From Utricularia gibba (taxonomy: Eukaryota; Streptophyta; Magnoliopsida; Lamiales; Lentibulariaceae), in assembly GCA_002189035.1 (NCBI GenBank), contig NEEC01000002.1:2418001-2482000 (forward strand): a stretch of DNA of 64,000 bases, given 5' to 3'. Each line of letters begins with the position of its first letter. Within the stretch, counting starts at the first letter, position 1. A model generated the notes under the pieces. The model searched no databases and was not told the DNA's origin. It saw only the letters and a list, made by a program, of their open reading frames with translations. Shown one piece after another: positions 49,511 through 61,351 of the stretch. Both the position numbers and the translations under genes were made by a program.

Positions 49511-51289
49511 CCTCAGTTTCGTAAAAAAAACCTAGGAAATGTAAAAAAGATGATGCTTTCTCCTTGGATTTTAAATCAGAAAATATTCATTTTATTTAAA
49601 TACACAAATAATAATTTTTTAATTTTTATTCATTAAAATTCTATTCAATATTTTAAAATAAAATAACGTTCATCCTCATGTTGAGCCCATGTCTTGAAGG
49701 GCCCAGGAACAACAAAGCCCATACATGGGCCGGGTCATTGAGTGATATATGCCCAGCCCACCAAGGATCCACATTTTTAGACAATAATCGGCACCAATCA
49801 TCATCCGGAGATATTTATTTCATTTTCAAATTTTTATAAGATGTCAAACCTGAAATTAAAATGAAAGAACGGACCCGTACCGTAAGCGAAGACCAACACA
49901 ATTAAATGATAATAATTATGCCAAATCTTTGACTACTCCTCTCATCACAGTCTAGGATTTTAAAATTATGGAGGTAATGTTTGAAAAATTATTTTAGAAT
50001 TGATTTTAATAGAATTAAAAATTATAATAAAATGAAAATTGATATATATTTGAAATTATTTTTTAAAATGATTATTATATAATTGATTAATGTTTGGAGT
50101 GAAAAAATAATAAGTGATTTTTATAATTAAATTACATATTTATTAATAATTATACTTTATAAATTATTTAAATAATAATATGGATATCTATCAAACTCTT
50201 AACTAATATTATCAAATTAGTATTTATTTTAAAAATACTATTAATTGTAATTATGACAAATTGATATAATAGTAAATTCATTTATTAAAATCAATTTTTG
50301 AAAAATAATTCTATATGTGAAACTACACACATCCATGATTCTCACAGAATTGAATTAATTTCTCAAAAAAGATAAATCAATTATAAAAAAAATAGAATTA
50401 AATTTATTAAAATATAAATGGTTTCCATACATTACTGGATTCATTCCGAAATTAAATCAAATTCAATTCATACTCAAAAAAAATCTGAAAATGAATAAAG
50501 ATTCTATTTTCTAAAAAAATTAAAAATTAAAAATTAATAAACTCGATTCAATACATTATAATAATGATTCCAATACAGAATCGCAACTACATTAAACAAT
50601 AAGTTGAATATGACACTCACTCCTTCAAAAGTGTTACTCGTGTTTGCATCAAACGAGTATAAGTAGATCACAACGATCGAGTATTAGTAACATACGTCAA
50701 TATTTCATGTTACGATGGCGCTATTACGATCCGATTGAAACAGAAATGAGGGCATGAGATTGAAGTTGAGAAGGTAGAGCATGCAAGCTCATGAGTTACT
50801 TAATTAGGAAACGTATTTGACCCAGGCATGACTTCAAGTACGGTCCAAGAAATCGTGCTATGTGCATCTTAGCTACAAGTGTATTGACATTTGTGTAGGG
50901 CATTATTGATTGCTAGGCTTCGTGGGAAGCTTCCCCCGTGGTACGGACCACATCCATGTCACACGCCTCTTTCCAAATGCCTCCTCGTGTCGATAATGCA
51001 CACTGTTTTAAAACCCGGGCCGAAATTCAAGATTCGAAATCAATGCTAATACAAATATCTATTTATATATCTTCTTCATATCATTTATTGAAAAATATTT
51101 TTTGAAAATTAATTCTAGTAAGATATAATGTAATTTTATGTAATTTTTTTTTAAAGAAATTGATTCTACATTTTTATTCTTTTTTAAAGATAGGATGTAG
51201 TAACAAAATTATTTTTGATATTTTTTTCAACATTCGAAGAAAGTATGGTAAAATGATCGGAGAAGAAGTTCCAAAACATTTAAAGGATA
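49511..51289. other. AT-rich spacer
   Basis: About 1.8 kb without genes. A TGGGCC/GGGCCC-rich patch lies at 49680-49750. An AT-rich element with inverted ends occupies about 49976-50316. At 50860-51010 a GC-richer patch has no recognisable content. Confidence 0.5.
49976..50316. mobile_element. possible second TIR element (MITE-like)
   Basis: The left end AATTGATTTTAATAGAA (with GTTTGAAAAATTATTTT before it) and the right end TTCATTTATTAAAATCAATT (then TTTGAAAAATAATTC) are imperfect inverted repeats of about 30 bp around roughly 280 bp of A/T sequence. No coding capacity. In sequence this AT-rich, chance is a real alternative. Confidence 0.3.
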
Positions 51290-51521
51290 TTTGATAATAT
51301 AGTATAATATTTAAGTTTATACATAAAATGCTTTTTAATTAATTAAGGTATGTATGTAAGTCATGTATATTCATTTTTTTGAATATATAAATGATATATA
51401 CAAATGAAAAAAAAGGCTAATTAGACATATACTACTCAAATACTATGAATTTTATTCTTGAATATGAAGCATTATATAATTATTATATTATATTTAAACA
51501 TACTAATACCATACTATCAAA
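51290..51521 (+). mobile_element. AT-rich TIR element (MITE-like), copy 2
   Basis: 232 bp with terminal inverted repeats: TTTGATAATATAGTAT at the left, and on the other strand TTTGATAGTATGGTAT from the right end. The interior shares TTTTTAATTAATTAAGGTATG with copy 1 and ATATTTAAACATACTAATA with copies 1 and 3. It ends 8 bp before the TATA box of the DUF7054 gene. Confidence 0.58.
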
Positions 51522-51529
51522 CGATGTCT

Positions 51530-51537
51530 TATAAATA
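51530..51537 (+). promoter_or_regulatory. TATA box of the DUF7054 gene
   Basis: TATAAATA, 47 bp upstream of the ATG at 51577, giving a short leader of about 15-20 nt. It directly follows the right end of TIR element copy 2. Confidence 0.75.
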
Positions 51538-51576
51538 CCCGAGCATTAGAAGCTGCTCCATCTCAAGCACAAGAAC

Positions 51577-52063
51577 ATGGCGACTGTCTCATTCTCGATA
51601 ACTTCCAAGGTGAGCAGACAGAGGAGGAAGAAGAAGGGCACCCACCTGAAGAACAAATACAGCAACACATTCCTGATCGTGATCAAGGTCATCGGCAGCA
51701 CCGGCCCCATCCGGTTCGTCGTCAACCGGGCGGATTCCGTTGCAGATGTGATCAAGAAAGCCCTGGATCAGTACGCCCACGAGGGCCGGTTTCCGGTCAT
51801 CGACGACACCGGAGACTGCTTCTACCTCTGCCCCACTGATCCTTCCTTCCTCTTTAAAGGCAAGCTTCCTTTCTCCTCGTAATAAAACGCATGCATGAAT
51901 GTGGACTTGCGCTCATGTCCGTTGGATTGCAGCACTGGATCCGACGGACAGAATCGGGTCCACCGGAGCCCGGATGTTCTCTCTCTACAGGAAGCAGAGG
52001 AGCCGCCGGGAGACGAAGGAGCATATCAAGAAGAACCTCTGGCGCGAGTGGCTCCACTTTTAA
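51577..52063 (+). CDS. DUF7054-domain protein (At4g22758-like)
   Basis: Two exons, 51577-51859 and 51933-52063; 414 nt, 137 aa. Plant-specific uncharacterised family with a beta-grasp-like domain. Seen: a basic N-terminus (KVSRQRRKKKGTH), NTFLIVIKVIGSTGPIRFVV, ADSVADVIKKALDQYAHEG, FPVIDDTGDCFYLCP, then across the junction SFLFK-ALDPTDRIGSTGAR and MFSLYRK, matching the family's L-x-P-x-x-x-IGS-G-R-N-F pattern. The intron donor is AAAG|GCAAGC, a GC donor; the nearest GT donor (51881) would put exon 2 in a frame that loses this homology. Shorter than most members, ending REWLHF soon after the domain. Function unknown. A good TATA box sits 47 bp upstream. Confidence 0.85.
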
Positions 52064-52724
52064 GTCATAATGGGGTCAAAATAAATACAACACGTGTTTG
52101 TTTATTATTTTATTTTTTATCATTTTATGTATGAATTTGTCAGTTTTATCAAAAATCAATTATTATGAAACAAATATGGTAGATTATGTTTCATAGGTTT
52201 AAATTATTTATCTTTAGATAAACACGATTACGCCATATACAGATCTATATGAAAATAACGTCTTACATTTGAGTTTAATTTATTTGCGTAATTTATTTTG
52301 AGTGCTATAGTATTTCTATATTTAGTATGCGTGTTTAATGTTATTAGATTTATAAAAAATTATCATTGTACTCCCATGATTTTCAAACCAACTAGGACAT
52401 ATTAAAGCATATTCAAAGGAAAAAAGAAAATAAAGTAATTAAATTAATTTAATAATTTAAATAATAGTGGGCCTGATTAATTTAATTGGGCCTCACTTAA
52501 TTTTTTTTGAAAACTTGTGAGTTTTTTTTAGGGGAAAAAAGCGAAATCGTAATTTAATATCCTTTTTTGTACACGTAAATCCGCATATTATTTATTTTAA
52601 TTATAAATTTACATTTTTGAAAAGGAGAATATTAAAAAAAACAGCGTAGATTAATACCTCATGGCATTGGAGTTTTGCAGGGAAGCAAATAAATAAACCC
52701 TAAAAACAATGTACAAGGAGGTGA

Positions 52725-54391
52725 CTACAGGCCCCGAGGGTAGCCGTTGGGCATCGGGATCCTTGCCTCGGGAAGTCCGATGAACAAATCCGTCACCACT
52801 TCGGAGGTTGCTTCGCTCGCCGGCGCCGCCGTCGCTCTGCGTTGCTCTGACACCGCCGCTTCAGTCTAGTCGCCGCAATTCACAGACAAAAGCTTCAGTT
52901 TATGGCATTTCGCACAAGGCAACTAAAAATTTAAGGTTTGGTTTCGTGTAGTCTTGGGTTTTCACCTGTTCTCCCAACATTGCGTTCTCCCCGCCAAACG
53001 CTTTTACCTGCAACCCAAACACAACCCAGTGGTCATAAATAGTGATCTCATACTTTATCGTTCAACCCTGGTATCAGAGAGGATTTCATGGTTTTGAATT
53101 CGGACCCATGTCGATCCGATTCCATAAAATGGGCGAGGATCTATGTGGGTGTTGGCTCAAGGCACTTACTTTCTCTTCCAGTTGCTGAATCTTTTGCTTG
53201 TACATTTGCACCTGCGGGAGGAGACGTCTACAGTAAAACCCACTGGAAAAGGAAGCAAATTTTAGGTTTGTTTTCAGTCACCTTCTTCGTGCGGATCCTG
53301 TGAAGGCTGCGGTCGAGGTGTTTTTCTGTCTGCTGCAGCTCCTCGATCGTACTCGTCTCTAAGCCTTCGCCTAACAGCCTCCTGGAGGTATGAACACACC
53401 GCTTAAGTGATTCACTGATCACGTGATTAGAAGAACTAAACACAGTCAGTTGACAAGAACCTTTTGCATGCTTCCAGTTGCTCGATTTTCTTCATCAGCT
53501 TTGCAATCTCAGCTTTCATGTGCTGCAGGAAGCGAAGTTTAGCAACAGATGAACGGATGTTGGGTCAAGAAAAGGAACAAATTACCTGTAAATTGTCTTC
53601 TAGACATGAATTTTGAGGAGGATTATTTGACTGAGAAGCCTTGGCATGTTTCTGGTAGTGTTCAATTGTTTCCATCATGCTGAAAAGATGAACCAGGAGT
53701 TTCCCATCTCAATGTTACTATTCACCCACAAGCTCAAAACACAAGCAACTTTCTCGAATCAGAAACGAATACGATGGTCAGACAGACACGAACCATCAAA
53801 ACAAATGGCAACTAGTGTCAAGCAGTCCCCACACAAACTGCATCTAACCATTTGATTGAAATGAACAGATTGGTTGGTGTGAAGTAGCCTGAAAAACCAT
53901 CAAAAACGAAGATCCCTGCAAAACTGCTGCGGCTTATGAAGGAGGTGATAATACGAGATCCGGTGGATCGGGGAATCCGGAATTCTGAAATTCAAAGGGC
54001 CGTCCCTAAAAGACTTGGAGGGTTCATAAGTGTCTTGTCTTAGCTGGTTTGAAACACCTAACTAACTCCATGGTGTCCATCCACCTCAACGCACACAAAA
54101 ACCTAATGAAGTAAAAGGAAAGGCAAGATCTAGGAGGAGGACACTCAGATCCAACAAAGACCCCAAATTCAAGCTCAGTTTAAGTTTTGGTTTCAGTTTT
54201 AATTCTTACCTTGAGCTTGCGAATTCGTAAAGCTTGCCGCGGGGAGAAAAGATTATGAGCCCGATCTCAGCATCGCAGAGAACAGAGAGCTCGAATGCTT
54301 TTTTCAGCAGCCCATTTCTCCTCTTTGAAAAGGTGACCTGTCTGCTGGTAGCATTCTCAATGCGCCTCATCTGAGTCTTCCCCCTCACCAT
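52725..54391 (-). CDS. SOC1: MIKC MADS-box transcription factor, SOC1 clade
   Basis: Flowering-time/meristem regulator family (SOC1, AGL42, AGL71/72) binding CArG boxes as dimers. Seven exons (minus): 54391-54210 (182 nt, the standard MADS exon), 53679-53586, 53522-53461, 53381-53282, 53211-53170, 53007-52966, 52865-52725; 663 nt, 220 aa, all phases consistent. MADS domain [20 protein letters not shown] ... [20 protein letters not shown]. The I region and K box follow: [53 protein letters not shown], forming amphipathic helices for tetramer formation. The C-terminus has the SOC1 motif [30 protein letters not shown] and the KLYEFASS end favour SOC1 over AGL42, but the exact orthologue is not settled. 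The ATG at 54391 is preferred over one two codons upstream because MVRGK is invariant in the clade. Confidence 0.93.
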
Positions 54392-56942
54392 TCTCACCTA
54401 CACAGCAAAATCAACTAAGAAACCATAGTGATTGTGATCTGCAATAACAGCAAATGAGACGCCTGGAAGAAATATATATTCCTTTGAGTGAATGACCAAC
54501 CCTTTTCTTTGCTTTCTTTTCCTCAGAACTATCTTTTTCTTTGAAAGTGATGGACGTTTGTGTTTGAACCCAGTAAAAGAAGAAACCCACAAGCCAAAAG
54601 GTAACCTAACACATTTGGCAAAAAAGAGCAGACGCTTATTATACAAAGTGGTAAAAGGAGAGGAAAGCAAGTGAATGCGTCTGCAAGAGAGGGACAGATA
54701 AAACAGTAAAGAATGTTGTAGCTAAAAACGAAGCCCATGACAAGTATCCATCTTTGCAGCGACTGATTGACTGCCTCTCTTTTTCAGGAAAGTTTGGCTT
54801 CGAATAAAAACACAATAACCTCAAAACTCACAACATTAGAGCATCATAAAGAAGAAAGCAATCTAATTTCAGTGAGATTTTGGCGATGCATTTTCCAATT
54901 CATGTTTCTGCGTGCACTACTTGAACTTACAGAGTCCTGATTCAATGCCCTAGATTGTTCGACATTGAGAAGATGCGACCTAATTCTCTTCATCTCCTCC
55001 TGAGATGCTTAAGGAAACCCTAATCAATCATCAGTAAGCATAATTCCAAGGCACTGCGCACTACCCGACGTGGAAGTCATTAGCTTTTTAAGAACCCTAC
55101 GCCGGATAAGCTTGGCATCAGTTTCGGTTAATGATGGTCAGCGCAGCGCTGGTTCGCATAACGAAGGCTTGTACAAGGCAGCGGTGCCATAAATGTAAAA
55201 TAAAAAGAGGAGCCTGCGCGTTTCTAGGGGTGCCAGAGGAGCGGCGAATGAGGGATGAACAACTCAATTCCCGTTTCATGACTTTTCTCCGACAGCGGAG
55301 CCCGCGGCTCCTCTGTCATCGCTATCCTCTCCACTAGGCAACTGTAGACGAAGGAGGGAAGAACAGTGTGACCCACTACACCTAATAACTGAACTGTTCT
55401 TTCCAAAACGACCCCAGTTCATTGGTAAGCACCCAGACCAGATACGTATACCCGAATATGATCCACAAGTCAACACAAGCAACCCATCCATTTCCCTCCC
55501 CAGATCCAAAAACCCACTCGGTTTCATTTCATAGCCGATATTCCACTTCCTTCTCAACCTACTAGTGTATTGTTCATATTAAAACAAACAATCGAAATAA
55601 AATAAAAAATTATATAAAAAATTATAGATCATTAGTAATTAATTAAATATTATAATTTACATTTCGTATATAATTGAGTATTATGTATACTCAACCAAAC
55701 TATCCTATCCTTAATTTCAATGGTTCATATTTTGGAATGCATTGTACAAAGGCGTGGGGCTAGCAATGGTGCACCGATGGCTCCTGTGCGCCAAGTGTAT
55801 GTGCATTATTCAATCAGCATGTCAAAAAAAATTGGTATTTTTTTAATTTTACAATAATACATAAATAAAAGTTCACATAATTCATTTGGCCTGCAATCCC
55901 TCGAAATACTAGAAATGAATTGAAAAGTGGAAAAAAAAACTGTTAAAAAAGGAATCAAAAAATCATAATAAACAAAATTGTTCATTTCAAATTCATAAAT
56001 TATTTTTTAAAAATGAGAATTTTATATTATCATTCTAAAAAACGAAATATTCCACATAAAATATTAACTTACTATTTAAAAAACACAAAAAATAAAAAAA
56101 TAAGACTTTACCAAAATGTAATTCCTTAAAATACACTTGTATCTATTAACTCCATTGTTTCAGAATAAAATTTACAGCATACAAAAAAATGAATATGATT
56201 TACGATGCTGACACTTGACAGCGGATGCCATGCTGAATCAAGGGGTAAAAAAAAAAAAAAAAGCATTCCAAGAGGGTAACTGTTGAAGTAGGAATGAATG
56301 AAAAATTTACTCATGAGCGATCGAGGGCCAGGCTTCCATCTGCAGAGTTTAATTACTACACGACTAGAATATTAATGAAGTGGTATCCAGTCATTTCAAA
56401 GTGAATTAACCGCAGTAAAAATTTATGTGTTTGCTCTCAATATTCGGAATGGGACGTGGTCTCTTGATTCGGGAATTGAAAAGGTTGTAAAGGTGGAGGC
56501 TGTGGCTGTCAAATTTTGCTTATTTTAGAATGATGCATGAATGTTATTTTAAGGAAGATTTGTGTCCGATGGGACGTCACATTGGTGCGCCGCATGCTTC
56601 TAGAAGCACGCCTATTTATTTTTAGAATGAATAAAAAACACTTTATTTGACAACCCCTTTCCCAATGGATAACTTACTATTCTTATTTTGTAGACATTTT
56701 TATATTTAATATCATTTTTTAAAATCATATTTATTTAATAAATGTATTTTTTAAAGAAGTATGTAGAATAAATGGACGTATATTTATTAAAAATATAAAT
56801 AATTTAAATACATAATTAATTAAATTATTCGAGGAAAAAGTGTGAAGTCATGTAATAGGCATGACACAATTCCTTATCCGAGGCAAACTTTGCAGTAAGA
56901 TCTAAATGAGGGAACGAATTGCAAAATGTTATTTAGAGGTCA
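54392..56942. other. SOC1-like upstream region and AT-rich spacer
   Basis: 54392-55080 probably includes the leader (with introns) and promoter of the SOC1-like gene. 55080-55560 is GC-richer with short ORFs on both strands that I cannot identify. 55560-56942 is AT-rich and without features. Confidence 0.45.
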
Positions 56943-57172
56943 TTTAATAAGATATTAGTATGTTTAAGTATAATATAATTAAGTATAACGTTTTTATATT
57001 TGAGAATAGAAATTTGCGTACGTGAGAAGTATAGATTTAATTAATCCCCTTTTTTCCATTTTTGTATATCACTCACATGTTAAAAAAATAAATATATCAA
57101 TATATACTAATTAATCAAATATCGATTTATATGTAATTTAAAATATAAATCTTATATAGTATATAATTGTGA
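56943..57172 (-). mobile_element. AT-rich TIR element (MITE-like), copy 3, inverted
   Basis: On the minus strand it reads TATATACTATATAAGATTTA, then TTGATTAATTAGTATATATT, paralleling copy 1. On the plus strand it begins TTTAATAAGATATTAGTATG followed by TTTAAGTATAATATAATTAAG, paralleling the right ends of copies 1 and 2. More diverged than copy 2. Confidence 0.45.
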
Positions 57173-59099
57173 GATCTTTTGGGAGGTGGGAGTGGTGGAA
57201 AAAGGGTGTTTGGAACTGGAAGGTATTCCGTTTTTTAATGTAAGAAGAAGCGGTGCGGATGATCTATGGACAGGGTTGTGTTGGTGATTACTCGTCGTCT
57301 TCACAGAATCTTTTAGTAGCCACCTAAGGATTCATTTGATGTTCACTCCACAGCATAAATACACGACGCCATGTGCAGCACGCAAAAGATTGCTTGCTCA
57401 CTACAGAGGCAAAGTCGCGCTTCTGTGAACTCCAGCTTTTGTTTCGAGCTTGCGCATTATGTGTTTTGAAAAAAGAAAGAAAGGGTTGGATTCCCAGGAC
57501 ATTCCTCAGACTTCTTTCGGGTAGATCGGTACGAGAAGGTCGGTCAACCGACAATGGGTCTGCGGCTGCTTTCAGAACGGTAATAAATTATTCACCCCAC
57601 ACTCGAGTGGGATTTACCCATTGACCCTGTTTACTGTCTTTACACTTTCGCTTGTACCCACCGGATCTGATTTGACTTCCCTGTGGATGTCTCCAGTCTT
57701 TGGTTGGCTTTTTGGTGAACCCCAAGTTTCACATCCGCAGAGAGGGGAAGCTCGAAGTCAAAGCTAGCCTAAGCCTGCTCTTCTGGCGTTTAACAGTTCC
57801 TCATTTAAACGCCCCCTTCATGTCTGGGCAGTAGGGTTTAGCCCATGTAATGTTCGAAGGAGGTGGAGACTTACAAGCTTTGATGCAGGAATCTTGAAGG
57901 ATAACCAGATCATTAGGTTTAACTCGAACTGTATGACAATTAGAATACAGATCAGGAATTTTGAACATGCCGACAGCCCTACTTTACCATGGACCTTTCG
58001 ACAGAGATGGCATTGGATGCTTGGTTCCATCGCCCACTTGCACCATCGACTACAGTCCATTGTTTTATTGCATTCTGTGGATGAGCTGAGCTTGCTTAAG
58101 AACATAGAGAACCAAGCACGTGGTTAGTTCCCTTCACCAATTCCTTCTGGATACCAAACTTCTAAGTTTGTACAGGCTCTCTGCGCCAGGAACACCCAAT
58201 TATCTCTACAGGTTTCTCTTCAATGGCTACCATAGCCCATTTCTGATGAAGACTTCAGTCCTTGGAAGGAAACAAATATGATTTCAGAAACCAGCCATCC
58301 TGATGGCTTTCCTAAAGCAAAGGAAAGTAAGAAAGGGCCTTCAAAATGTATCTACTTGGAGTGGATGCATCGCCCAAAAGCATACAAACAAATCAGCAGG
58401 CAAGTAGTTGCTAAATACGTTGAGAACTAAGACCCAAAGTGTTTGCTCGGAGAAGACCCTACCAATCAGCCTGCAATCATTCATCCAAATGAACCTCCTG
58501 TCTAAGCAAAGGGGTTGGGTGTAAACCTTCATCTCTTGGAGCCAATAGACAGACGGTTATTGTATAACCAAACTGCGAGAACCGCTTCAAACTTTCCTAT
58601 TTCGACATACACTGAAACGGCGAAAAGTTGTAATCTTGCAAAAAAACCCACGTAGAAAACACACAAAAAAATTTAAATTCGGAAAACCAACTCTTCCGAA
58701 GAGAGTAAAGCCAGTAGTATGGTGGGATTCGGACAAGGAACAGTAAATGCTGAGGAAACGGAGTTTTTTCATCGGATGGCGAGGGCGACTGGAATCCAAC
58801 CGACCTTCTGTTGAAAGGAATGGGGATTTCAAAAGAAGGAAATTTCGAGTTCGGCGATACTGGGGCGATGCTGATGTATCGAGCCGGCGCACGGACCACC
58901 TCCGGCTGCGAGGGCCAGTGATTTGCGGTGACGGCGACGCCGCACCACAACAAAACAATTATATTTTTTGGTTTTTTCTGTTTTTTTTCGCATTTATTTA
59001 ATATTTATTTAATTAACACATTACCGATTTCGTGAAATTAAAAATCTAAATATTTAATTATAAGAATATTTTTTGCACTTCACTGTTCACAACAACGGT
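57173..59099. other. moderately GC-rich region without an identifiable gene
   Basis: About 1.9 kb of composition similar to genic sequence (57200-58960), with ORFs up to 123 codons on both strands. None carries a domain or motif I recognise, and I could not link them into a plausible spliced protein. It may hold a non-coding transcript, a decayed gene, or an unknown gene. The last 140 bp is AT-rich. Confidence 0.4.
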
Positions 59100-59108
59100 A
59101 AACCCTAA
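59100..59108 (+). promoter_or_regulatory. telo-box upstream of SAM50
   Basis: AAACCCTAA, the plant telo-box found near the transcription start of many translation and mitochondrial-biogenesis genes. It lies about 65 bp before the likely leader exon end (donor at 59172; acceptor at 59367-59368). Confidence 0.6.
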
Positions 59109-59393
59109 ATGCGGGGTTTTATTCTTCATCCCTTGGCCGAGAGCGCGAAACCTCGTCGGGGGAAGAAACCGGTAATGCTACAGGCTAATTGGAGTTTGAT
59201 TTAGGGTTTCGGTTCATAGGGAAAGGTTTTGTTTCTTTTTGTGAGAACAATGGAGTGTAATGTGAATGAGTTGTGCCTGGCGAACGGTGGGTGTAGTTCG
59301 ATTTTGAATGTCTAATGTTGAGATTGATCAATGCTGTGTTTGGTTTCTTTCAGTTTCTGATTTTGCAGCGTTGGGGTGCTAACTAATCTGCCA

Positions 59394-61351
59394 ATGGAAG
59401 GGCCGGGCCAATCGCTTCCAGAATTTATCGAATCCAGCTTAAATGGCAACGTTGGTGAAAATGAAGAAATTGGTCTGAATGAAGCTGAAAAAATTGAAAA
59501 AGTAGGAGAGGAATCCGATAGCTCGAATGCTGAATCCGGCTTTAGAACGGATCGGGAGGTGTTGGGATCTTTTTTTAGGCGCCTCTCCACGGAGCGTGTT
59601 CCTGTTCGAGTTCATGATATCATCATCCAGGGTAACAAGAAGACAAGGGGCATTTTGATTGAGTCCCTGGTCGAGGAGATTTTGAGGAATGCTACAAGCG
59701 TCCAGCAATTGGCGGGCGCTGCCCGTTATGCGACTATGCAACTGGAAAGCCTGGATATCTTTGATTCCGTAACTATTACGCTGGACGCGGGGCCACGGGA
59801 GCTGCCTGGAACTGCAAATGTTGTCATTGTGGTTTCTGAGAAGGACCCAATTTCTGGGGATTTCGGTGTTTACACCAAACCTGAGGTTAACAATCTTCAT
59901 TAATGCCCTTTGAAGTTTGATTTTCTCCTATTACAATTGGTTGATGATGATGTTTCATAGGTAAAGTCTTGGACATTAGAAGCCTCAGTGAAGGGGAAAA
60001 ATTTGTTTGGCTATGGAGATATTTGGGATGGTTTGGTGGGTTATGGATGGGGTCAAAGCTTAGAACTTAGCACAGGAGTGTCTGTACCCAGGTTTAAATC
60101 GATTTCTTATCCCTTGTCAGCCAGGATTTCGGTGCTTTCCCAAGATTGGCTGAAGTTATCATCATATAATGAGAAATTGCTGGGTTTCTCGCTTGGATTA
60201 TTTTCTTCTGGGAACCATGATGTATCTTACAATCTGTCCTGGCGTACATTGACAGATCCATCACAAATGGCTTCGCCTGAGGTTAGAAGGCAGCTTGGTC
60301 ATAGGTTATCGTCAGGCTTAAAGTATGCTTTTAAAATTGACCAGAGAGATTCTCCAGTGAGACCAACGAGAGGGTTTTCTTTTGCTTCAACTACCCATGT
60401 TTGCGGCCTGTACCCTGACACTCGGAGCCTGCGGTTTGTTCGCCAAGTATGTGATGCTGGTTGCTTGTCTCTTTGAGTTTTCCACATATTGTTTGCCGAA
60501 GCTTTTAGAATATTTGTGCCTTAGGGATTCATTTGTCTGCTAGATTTTGGTCTAAACTTTAGGAGGCTCAAGCTTAGCAGAATAATTTCAGTATGCTTCT
60601 TTCACTTCATTGATAATGGCCATACGGTAAAGTGTCATCTTCTCCATGTTCTTCTCTCTCTCGACAGGAAGCCGACCTTCGTTATGCCATACCCTTGGGA
60701 TTCTATCGCTCATCACTGAATTTTGGAATTTCCGCTGGTTTTATATTTCCATGGGGTGACGGATTCCTGAACAAGTCTTCATATATACCCGAGAGGTTCT
60801 TCATGGATGGTAACGTTTCCCCAGTTTGCTCCTTGAGAGGGCCCACATCAATTTTCGGATTCAAGCCAAGGGGACTAGGTCCTGCAGATCCTAGAAGAGG
60901 CTCAAGAGATAATCCCATTGATGGAAATTCTGACACGTCCAGTGTTGACCATGTGGGCGGTGATCTAGCCTTTACATGCTTTGCAGATTTATCATTCGAC
61001 CTACCCCTGGAAGTTCTGAGAAATGCTGGTATTCATGGGCATGTATTTGCTTGCGCTGGGAACCTCAGTAAGTTAACTGATAAGGCATACAAAGCGTTGT
61101 CCTTGCAGAGCTTTCGTGACACTCTCCGGACCTCCGTTGGGTTCGGTCTCGTTGTACCCACCAAACTGTTCCGGATGGAGGTATGATGAATCAATGCATA
61201 TAATGTATATGAGTGGGTTTCTTTTCCCCTGAAAATGATCATGCCGCCTGCTGAACTTGTGCCGCAGGCCAACTACTGCCATGTCGTGAGACAGCAAGCG
61301 CAGGACTGGGGGAAAACGGGTATACAATTCAGCTTCTCTTCCTATACGTGA
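59394..61351 (+). CDS. SAM50: SAM50, mitochondrial outer-membrane Omp85/BamA-family assembly protein
   Basis: Core of the sorting and assembly machinery that inserts beta-barrel proteins into the mitochondrial outer membrane. Four exons: 59394-59885, 59961-60446, 60668-61180, 61268-61351; 1575 nt, 524 aa, phases consistent. An acidic N-terminus of about 60 residues is followed by a single POTRA domain (RVPVRVHDIIIQGNKKTRG ... LESLDIFDSVTITLDAGP). The Omp85 barrel begins near GVYTKPEVKSWTLEASVKG, with NLFGYGDIWDG, SWRTLTDPSQMASPEVRRQLG, FKIDQRDSPVRPTRGFSF, the family signature SLRGPTSIFGFKPRGLGP, and GGDLAFTCFADLSFDLPL. Ends GIQFSFSSYT, a barrel closing strand with terminal aromatic as expected. 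The plastid relative OEP80 would need a longer N-terminus, so SAM50 is preferred. A leader intron (59172-59368) is likely. Confidence 0.95.

Noticed and set aside
55131-55557. overlapping ORFs on both strands
   Set aside because: No recognisable protein on either strand; the overlap suggests chance openness in a GC-richer patch.
58587-58958. minus-strand ORF of 123 codons beginning FCCGAAS
   Set aside because: No ATG at its start, no family resemblance, and no splice-consistent extension.
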